64,000 nt of DNA from Tenacibaculum sp. 190130A14a (GTDB taxonomy: Bacteria; Bacteroidota; Bacteroidia; Flavobacteriales; Flavobacteriaceae). A program made the position numbers and the translations under genes. The DNA lies in assembly GCF_964048965.1 (NCBI RefSeq), contig NZ_OZ040189.1, positions 2,728,001 to 2,792,000 on the forward strand, in the 5' to 3' direction. Below are positions 58,626 to 64,000 of the stretch, piece after piece (the first letter of the stretch is position 1; every line of letters begins with the position of its first letter). The notes below the pieces were generated by a model that was not told where the DNA came from, did no database searches, and saw nothing but the letters and a program-made list of their open reading frames with translations.

Positions 58626-59399
58626 ATGATTTTAGATTTTTACAAATATCAAGGAACGGGTAATGACTTTATTATAGTCGATAACCGTACAAAAACCTTT
58701 CCAAAAAACAACATCGCTTTAATAAGTAAATTATGTGATCGTCATTTTGGAATTGGAGCAGATGGAGTTATGTTATTGGAAACACATGAAACTGCTGATT
58801 TTAGAATGATTTATTACAATGCCGATGGAACCCAAACCATGTGCGGTAATGGTGCTAGATGTATTGTTGCTTTTGCTAAATATTTAGGCATAATCGATTC
58901 TAAAACCAATTTCATGGCTCATGACGGAGAACATTATGCTGAAATTTCTGATGGTATTGTATCACTGCATATGATTGATGTAGATGAAGTAAAAGTAAAT
59001 AATCACTACGTTTTTGCAGATACAGGCACACAGCATCATGTTCAAATGGTAAATGATTTAACAGACTACCCAGTTTATGAACAAGGTAAAAAAATTAGAT
59101 ATGATGTTTATGGAGTACCTGGAAGCAATGTGAATTTTGTTCAGCAAATTGACAACAAAACTTTTCGAGTAAGAACGTATGAAAAAGGTGTAGAAGATGA
59201 AACATTAGCTTGTGGTACCGGAGTAACTGCTGTTGCATTGGCAATGCATGCTACAAAAAAAACTACCGAAAACAATCTTACACTTCCAGTTGAAGGAGGG
59301 ACACTTTCTGTTAGTTTTAATGAACACAATGGTTCATATTCTAATATCTACCTAAGCGGCCCAGCAACTTTTGTTTTTAAAGGACAAATTTCTATTTAA
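58626..59399 (+). CDS. dapF: Diaminopimelate epimerase
   Basis: 257 residues. The two catalytic Cys residues are in TMCGNGARC and ETLACGTGVTAV, and FYKYQGTGNDFIIVD is the usual start. It turns LL- into meso-diaminopimelate for peptidoglycan and lysine. The GNAT gene starts on the next base after its stop. The set dapF-GNAT-mltG links precursor supply and wall processing. Confidence 0.96.
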   Translation: MILDFYKYQGTGNDFIIVDNRTKTFPKNNIALISKLCDRHFGIGADGVMLLETHETADFRMIYYNADGTQTMCGNGARCIVAFAKYLGIIDSKTNFMAHDGEHYAEISDGIVSLHMIDVDEVKVNNHYVFADTGTQHHVQMVNDLTDYPVYEQGKKIRYDVYGVPGSNVNFVQQIDNKTFRVRTYEKGVEDETLACGTGVTAVALAMHATKKTTENNLTLPVEGGTLSVSFNEHNGSYSNIYLSGPATFVFKGQISI

Positions 59400-59921
59400 A
59401 TGAATACCTTAGAAGGACAACATACAATACTTCGTGCTATAGAACCTGAAGATCTTCAGTTTCTTTTTGAAATAGAAAATAACGAAGAGTTTTGGGAAGT
59501 TAGTCATACACAAGCACCCTTTTCTAAGTTTCTTTTAAGACAATATTTAGAAAATGCTCATTTAGATATTTATGAAGCTAAACAGTTACGTTTAGTAATT
59601 GAAAATGAAAGTGGACAATCTGTTGGAATGATTGATTTATTTGATTTTAATCCGCAACACAAAAGAGCTGGTATTGGTATTTTGATTCATCCCAGCTTTC
59701 AAAAACAAGGGTTTGCTTCAGATGCTTTGCAATGTTTGATAAAATATTGTTTCAATCATTTGAATTTACACCAATTATACGCTAATATTACAGCGATCAA
59801 TTTAAATAGTTTGGAATTATTTAAAAAACATGGATTTCAACAAGTTGGTATAAAAAAAGATTGGATTTTTAGTAATAAAACTTTTAAAGACGAAATACTT
59901 TTTCAGTTAATCAATGAATAA
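59400..59921 (+). CDS. GNAT-family N-acetyltransferase (RimJ/RimL-like)
   Basis: 173 residues. TILRAIEPEDLQFLFEIENNEEFWEVS opens a RimJ/RimL-type domain, GIGILIHPSFQKQGFASDAL holds the acetyl-CoA-binding Q-x-x-G-x-A-like loop, and NLHQLYANITAINLNSLELFKKHGFQ is the typical end. The substrate is unknown; amine groups of proteins or small molecules are usual. It abuts dapF and overlaps mltG by 8 nt. Confidence 0.88.
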   Translation: MNTLEGQHTILRAIEPEDLQFLFEIENNEEFWEVSHTQAPFSKFLLRQYLENAHLDIYEAKQLRLVIENESGQSVGMIDLFDFNPQHKRAGIGILIHPSFQKQGFASDALQCLIKYCFNHLNLHQLYANITAINLNSLELFKKHGFQQVGIKKDWIFSNKTFKDEILFQLINE

Positions 59922-60945
59922 AAAAATTATTTACATATCGGTTTTAGCTCTACTTATTATTGGAGGAATTGTCGGATTTAATTTTTATCAGAAAATATTC
60001 GGTAATGCGGTAAAAAAAGATGGAGCCATTTATATAGGATCTAACTATCATTTAATGGATGTTAAAAAGCTATTAACCGAGTATATTAATAAACCTGAAA
60101 ACTTTGTTTGGGTTGCTGAAAAGAAAAAATTTACCAAACCCAAAGGTGGTAAATATTTACTGAAGAAAGGGATGAGTATGAATGATGTGGTCAATTTATT
60201 AAGAAGTGGAAATCAAACTCCTATTAAAGTAGCCTTTAATAATCAAGATACTTTGGAAAAATTAGCCGGAAGAATAGCCCAACAAATTGAAGCTGATTCT
60301 ACTTCACTAATAAATGCTTTTACAGATACTAGTTTTTTAAAGAAAAATGATTTTAGTAAAAAATCGGCATTAGGAATGTATATTCCGAATAGCTATGAAT
60401 TGTATTGGAACACCTCAGCAGAAAAATTTAGAGATAAAATGCTTCGAGAGTACAAACGTTTTTGGAATACTACTCGATTAGAAAAAGCAAAAAAACAAAA
60501 TTTGACACCTCAAGAAGCCATTACATTGGCCTCTATAGTTCATAAAGAGACGGTACAAAAAAGCGAGAGACCTACGGTTGCTGGATTGTATTTAAATCGT
60601 TTAAGAGATGGATGGCCTTTAGAAGCTGACCCTACAATTATTTATGCAAAACAACAGCAGGATAAAAATATTGTTATTAAGCGTGTTCTCTTTAAGTATA
60701 TTGACGAAACCAAAGACTCTCCTTATAACACCTATAAAAATAGGGGCTTACCTCCTACTTTAATTGCGATGCCTGATATTTCTGCTATCGACGCGGTTTT
60801 AAACCCTCAAAAGCACAATTATTACTTTATGTGTGCAAGTATTGATAAAATCGGTTATCATGATTTTACAAACTCTTTAGCACAACATAATAGAAATGCA
60901 GCGAAATACCAAAGATGGATTAGCAAACAAGGAATTAAAAGATAA
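59914..60945 (+). CDS. mltG: Endolytic peptidoglycan transglycosylase MltG
   Basis: 343 residues. One N-terminal membrane anchor (about 4-22) precedes a LysM-like part. The YceG/MltG catalytic domain then carries the active Glu in LASIVHKETVQ, with SERPTVAGLYLNRL and PLEADPTIIYA after it. It cuts nascent glycan strands and so limits their length. It overlaps the GNAT gene by 8 nt. No hairpin terminator is visible after it. Confidence 0.93.
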   Translation: MNKKIIYISVLALLIIGGIVGFNFYQKIFGNAVKKDGAIYIGSNYHLMDVKKLLTEYINKPENFVWVAEKKKFTKPKGGKYLLKKGMSMNDVVNLLRSGNQTPIKVAFNNQDTLEKLAGRIAQQIEADSTSLINAFTDTSFLKKNDFSKKSALGMYIPNSYELYWNTSAEKFRDKMLREYKRFWNTTRLEKAKKQNLTPQEAITLASIVHKETVQKSERPTVAGLYLNRLRDGWPLEADPTIIYAKQQQDKNIVIKRVLFKYIDETKDSPYNTYKNRGLPPTLIAMPDISAIDAVLNPQKHNYYFMCASIDKIGYHDFTNSLAQHNRNAAKYQRWISKQGIKR

Positions 60946-61113
60946 TTTTAACAAAAATTTATTTTCAAAAGTATTTGTTAAATTTTATCAAGTTGATAAT
61001 TATTCTTGATTTCTATTTTTATCCTCATAAAAAACACAGGGTTTTTTTCCTATTTTGACAAAATGAAAAACACCGTAAATTTCTGATTTTTAGTTTATTA
61101 CACTTATTTAACA

Positions 61114-61121
61114 TACCTTTG
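61114..61121 (+). promoter_or_regulatory. -7 box TACCTTTG before the lysozyme-like gene
   Basis: Exact consensus match. A start 8 nt further, as in dapF, would fall at 61130, where the codon is AAC. Confidence 0.55.
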
Positions 61122-61144
61122 TACCGCTAAACAGAAAGAAATTA

Positions 61145-61744
61145 ATTATTAGAAATTTAGTATTAATAATATTAGGGTTTGTCTTACTAAGTAGTTTTAC
61201 AAATCCAACAACAAACAAAAAGGGGAAAACAACAACGACTACTGCTACGGTTACTTTTATCACTACAAATGAAAAAGTAAACATTCCTTTTTTACAAAAT
61301 GACTTCGTAGGTTTTAAAGAAGCAGTTGCTTTTAAAGAATCACAAGGAAAGTATAGAATTGTTAACAAATTAGGTTATTTAGGAAAATATCAATTTGGTA
61401 GAGAAACTTTAAAACGTTTTAGAGTTTATAACACACAACAGTTTTTAACAAATCCAGAATTACAAGAGAAAGTTTTTATTGCTTACTGTAAAGTAAATAA
61501 ATGGATTTTACGTAAAGACATTAGAAGAAGTGTTGGTAAAACTATAAACGGAATTAAAATTACTGAATCAGGTATTTTAGCGGCAGCACATTTAAGTGGA
61601 GCCGGTAATGTTAAGAAGTATTTAAGATCAAATGGGCATCATAAATTTAAAGATGCATTTGGTACTTCTATTGAAACCTATATGAAGAATTTTGGGGGTT
61701 ATGATGTTTCTAACATTAAAGCCAACAAAAAACCAATAGTTTAA
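61145..61744 (+). CDS. Secreted lysozyme/transglycosylase-like protein with no standard start codon
   Basis: The frame is open from the TAA at 61109-61111 to the TAA at 61742-61744, about 200 codons, yet contains no ATG, GTG or TTG before the middle of the protein. The first usable rare start is ATT at 61145, giving a short basic end and a hydrophobic signal (IIRNLVLIILGFVLLSSF). The mature part resembles flavobacterial muramidase-like proteins: FKEAVAFKESQGKYRIVNKLGYLGKYQFG, then ITESGILAAAHLSGAGNVKKYL and DAFGTSIETYMKNFGGYD. The Glu of AFKESQG is the likely catalytic acid. Intact codons to the end and a following terminator argue against decay. Confidence 0.65.
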   Translation: MIRNLVLIILGFVLLSSFTNPTTNKKGKTTTTTATVTFITTNEKVNIPFLQNDFVGFKEAVAFKESQGKYRIVNKLGYLGKYQFGRETLKRFRVYNTQQFLTNPELQEKVFIAYCKVNKWILRKDIRRSVGKTINGIKITESGILAAAHLSGAGNVKKYLRSNGHHKFKDAFGTSIETYMKNFGGYDVSNIKANKKPIV

Positions 61745-61768
61745 AAACTAATTAATTGTTTCAAAAAA

Positions 61769-61796
61769 GCATCAATCTGCCGATTGGTGCTTTTTT
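61769..61796 (+). terminator. Terminator after the lysozyme-like gene
   Basis: Arms 61769-61777 and 61782-61790 with one G-T pair, a 4-nt loop and a T run. Confidence 0.8.
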
Positions 61797-61827
61797 ATTT
61801 TATTTCATATTTTTTATATTTATGGGT

Positions 61828-62805
61828 ATGAAAAAAATTGCTTTACTTTTTATTACTTTAAGTTTTATCAATTGTCAGAAAAAATTTGAACCTCATAAAT
61901 TCAATGGAGTTTGATTTAATATGAACAACGATGGTAGTTTCTCTAATTTACCTTCTATCATCTTTAAAAATGATTCTGCTTATTTTTCTGATATGTACTC
62001 TTATACTACTAAAGCTCGGTATCAAAATCAACAAAATAAGATAACCTTCTTTTTCAAAAAAGATACGTTAATGCAGAAATTAAGATTTAATACTAAAGAC
62101 TCAACTTTATATATTGACAATCATAAATACAATTTTTGGAAGAATTATTATGGTAAAAATGATTGTACAAATTATGATTTGATTGGAATAAAAAGTAATA
62201 TTATTAAAGATTCTATAAGCGGATTCGACTCAGGGTTCCATCTATTCAAAACTGATAAAGATTCTGTTAAATTAAAAATCAATGATAAAATCTTATCCGA
62301 TAAAACAAACATCAAAAACTTTCTATTTATTAATCACCGAAGTTTTGAAAGACCACCTGTTGCTGTAATTTATATAGGAAAAGGAATCCTACTAAAAGAT
62401 TTAGTAGAATGTTATATAGAAACGTGGGAGGTAAATTGGCAAAACGTAGTATTAATTACAGATTATAACTTCAAAGAAAATTCATATGCCTTTTTTTTCG
62501 ATTATTTCCAATTTTCACACAAACAATTAGAGCAGTTTAAAAATACATTGCTCCCTCCTTATCCATCATATAATGAAAGTATGGAATTTTACCTGAAAAA
62601 ATATTCTCCCAAAATAATTACAATAAACACCAAAGAAGATTTTCATTTCTTAAATACGTCAATAGAAAAGAAAAACCTTCTTATTAGCATCAATCCAAAC
62701 TTAGATTTAAAAGATTATTTTATCTTAAAACAAAAAATTCGATTTCTAAAAAAAGAGAATAAACGAAAAATTCGAACAGAGTTTAATTTATCTTTATTAA
62801 ACTAA
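61828..62805 (+). pseudogene. Lipoprotein gene interrupted by an in-frame TGA
   Basis: From the ATG at 61828 the frame reads a lipoprotein signal (MKKIALLFITLSFINC, lipobox-like FINC) and QKKFEPHKFNGV. It then meets TGA at 61912-61914, and continues without a further stop for about 296 codons to TAA at 62803-62805. The expected residue at the TGA is Trp (GxW motif common at the start of such domains), one base from TGG. An ATG at 61921 opens a 294-residue frame, but that product would lack the signal. The body has IIFKNDSAYFSDMYSYTT and PPVAVIYIGKGILLKDLVEC, with no named family. Nonsense mutation, sequencing error or readthrough all remain open. Confidence 0.7.
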
Positions 62806-62901
62806 AGCTATTTGAAAAGAAAAACTTTGCATTCGGAAAGTTAACGCTGTACAATACTTTGCTTCAACCTAAATTAGTGAAAAATACTAATTTAAAATAT
62901 T

Positions 62902-63165
62902 ATGAAACGAAACATTTTAAACCTAAAAGAGGTAAAAGAATTATCAAAAGAAGATTTAAAAAACGTACAAGGTGGAGTTATTGTAGGTTGGAGTAACTAT
63001 TGGACTGGAGGTACTAACGAAGGTAATTCTACTCCAATTTATAGTGAACCAGACGATTATGTTCCTACTTGGAAATACAGATGCTATCCAAAAAATTACC
63101 AAACTGGAGGAACTTACTATATGAGTAATACTCTATTAAACGGATACGACTGTTATCCTGCATAA
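62902..63165 (+). CDS. Double-glycine-leader peptide (bacteriocin-like precursor)
   Basis: 87 residues. The first 25 form a typical export leader (NILNLKEVKELSKEDLKNVQGG), cut after the GG at 24-25 by a C39-type peptidase. The 62-residue core is rich in Gly, Tyr, Trp, Asn and Thr, holds only two Cys (in RCYPK and DCYPA), and repeats the element TGGT. It could be a bacteriocin or another secreted small peptide with one disulfide. No C39 transporter, modifying enzyme or immunity gene is visible in the window. A terminator follows within 70 nt. Confidence 0.8.
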   Translation: MKRNILNLKEVKELSKEDLKNVQGGVIVGWSNYWTGGTNEGNSTPIYSEPDDYVPTWKYRCYPKNYQTGGTYYMSNTLLNGYDCYPA

Positions 63166-63228
63166 GTTAGAAAGAAATACTCTTAATTAAATTTGTAAAT
63201 TTTTCCTTTAGTATATTAAGAGGTATTA

Positions 63229-63257
63229 AAAAAGCGAACCTAAATGGTTCGCTTTTT
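63229..63257 (+). terminator. Bidirectional terminator between the GG peptide and hydroxylase-family gene
   Basis: A 12-bp perfect stem (63229-63240 with 63246-63257) and a 5-nt loop, with A and T runs both sides. Confidence 0.88.
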
Positions 63258-63258
63258 A

Positions 63259-64000
63259 TTATAATTCTTCTAAGTTGGTTGGCTTTCGGTATCCTTGAAA
63301 AGGTTGCTTTAATAGCTCTTTTAAACTTGAATTCTTTTCTTCATCTGGAAAAGTATCAACTCCATACACTATTTTCTCTCTATCTAATTCCATGTACGTA
63401 CCTAATAAGCGATCCCATACAGAAAAAATGTTTCCATAATTAGAATCGGTGTATGGTAGCAAATTATGATGATGTACTTTGTGCATATCTGGAGAACAGA
63501 TAATATAACTCAACGCCTTATCTAGTTTTCTTGGCAGTTTAATATTAGCATGATTGAATTGTGTTAATACCAAAGAACACGATTGATACAACATTACAAT
63601 AGCTATTGGTGTACCTACTAAAAATACTCCCATTAAGGTAAATGCAAATCGAATCACACTTTCTATAGGATGATGTCTATTAGCTGTAGTGGTATCTACT
63701 TTATGATCTGAATGATGTACCAAGTGCACCATCCACAAAGGTCTTACTTTGTGCTCTACTAAATGTGCTAAATAGGCTCCAAAGAAATCTAAAAATAATA
63801 CGCCTAATAATACATATAACCACAAAGGCATTTCTGGCAACCAATTAATCAATCCAAAATCATTCGCAACTACCCAATCTGAAGTTTTTAATAACAAGAA
63901 GGCCAATACAAAATTGATGATTACCGTTGTTCCGGTAAAAAATAAATTAGGCCAAGCATGCTTCCATTTTTTATAGTCAAACTTAAATAAAGGTACCGCA
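63259..64000 (-). CDS. Fatty-acid-hydroxylase/sterol-desaturase family membrane protein (5' end outside window)
   Basis: The minus-strand frame is open to the window edge, so the N-terminus is missing; at least 247 residues are seen. The apparent start at 63906 is a TTG inside continuing coding sequence. The eight-His di-iron set is present: HLVEH, HLVHHSDH, NRHHP and HKVHHH. Several membrane segments surround it. Members hydroxylate or desaturate lipids and carotenoids at the inner membrane. The exact substrate is unknown. Confidence 0.88.
   Translation of the reverse strand, partial: AVPLFKFDYKKWKHAWPNLFFTGTTVIINFVLAFLLLKTSDWVVANDFGLINWLPEMPLWLYVLLGVLFLDFFGAYLAHLVEHKVRPLWMVHLVHHSDHKVDTTTANRHHPIESVIRFAFTLMGVFLVGTPIAIVMLYQSCSLVLTQFNHANIKLPRKLDKALSYIICSPDMHKVHHHNLLPYTDSNYGNIFSVWDRLLGTYMELDREKIVYGVDTFPDEEKNSSLKELLKQPFQGYRKPTNLEEL

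Noticed and set aside
61108..61368. 86-codon minus-strand frame over the lysozyme-like gene start
   Set aside because: It is antisense to a better-supported coding frame with a signal peptide and family-like core.
62821..62901. Promoter search before the GG-leader peptide
   Set aside because: Only near matches such as ATACTTTG exist; no exact TAnnTTTG box, so none is called.

Overview
The window is an AT-rich (roughly one-third G+C by eye) chromosomal segment of a marine-type Flavobacteriaceae bacterium (Bacteroidota); the genus (Tenacibaculum, Polaribacter or a relative) is a guess. Supports for this are the TAnnTTTG -7 promoter boxes, the near absence of Shine-Dalgarno sites, the long GAPDH form, the order bamD-rpoZ-coaBC-DUF4835-recN, TonB-dependent-type outer-membrane proteins, 2TM-domain proteins, and a double-glycine peptide typical of the family. 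I saw no rRNA, tRNA, CRISPR array, insertion sequence or prophage. It reads as stable chromosome with a few accessory islands.

Layout. 1-4.1 kb: end of pyrG, yidC, and a membrane-anchored AraC regulator. 4.3-9.1 kb: a GT2/GT39 polyprenyl-sugar pair and an outer-membrane beta-barrel receptor. 9.1-11.5 kb: a 57-residue membrane protein, fumC and a guaD-like deaminase. 11.6-17.5 kb: the most unusual island, a quinocofactor (CTQ) amino-acid-oxidase-like protein fused to a catalase-like domain, its LodB-like flavoprotein, and a convergent mono-haem lipoprotein. 17.7-26.1 kb: a plug-like secreted protein, transporters (POT, APC), BrkB, hutI-hutG, a small monooxygenase and an AraC regulator. 26.1-30 kb: a LytS/LytTR two-component operon with five 2TM domains, one fused to the kinase. 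30-36.7 kb: an ECF sigma factor with a membrane partner, threonine aldolase, prfB, arsC-like and an M16 peptidase. 36.7-49 kb: a UXS/GT2/DUF3050 operon, fabI, recN, coaBC, rpoZ, bamD, ferritin, dapA and a phytase-like lipoprotein. 49-58.5 kb: DoxX-like, GyrI-like, WYL regulator, lysoplasmalogenase, ligA, DinB, lipocalin-like, GAPDH and a DegP protease. 58.6-64 kb: dapF-GNAT-mltG, a lysozyme-like gene with no standard start codon, a lipoprotein gene interrupted by TGA, a GG-leader peptide and a fatty-acid-hydroxylase-family gene running off the end.

The main points for a second look are: the catalase/CTQ-oxidase fusion and its cytochrome neighbour; the kinase-2TM fusion with four more tandem 2TM genes; three genes with a -7 box exactly 4 nt before ATG (probable leaderless mRNAs); the lysozyme-like gene without ATG/GTG/TTG; the TGA-interrupted lipoprotein; and the GG-leader peptide with a two-cysteine core. 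All functional calls rest on reading the sequence and on family knowledge; no database search was run.
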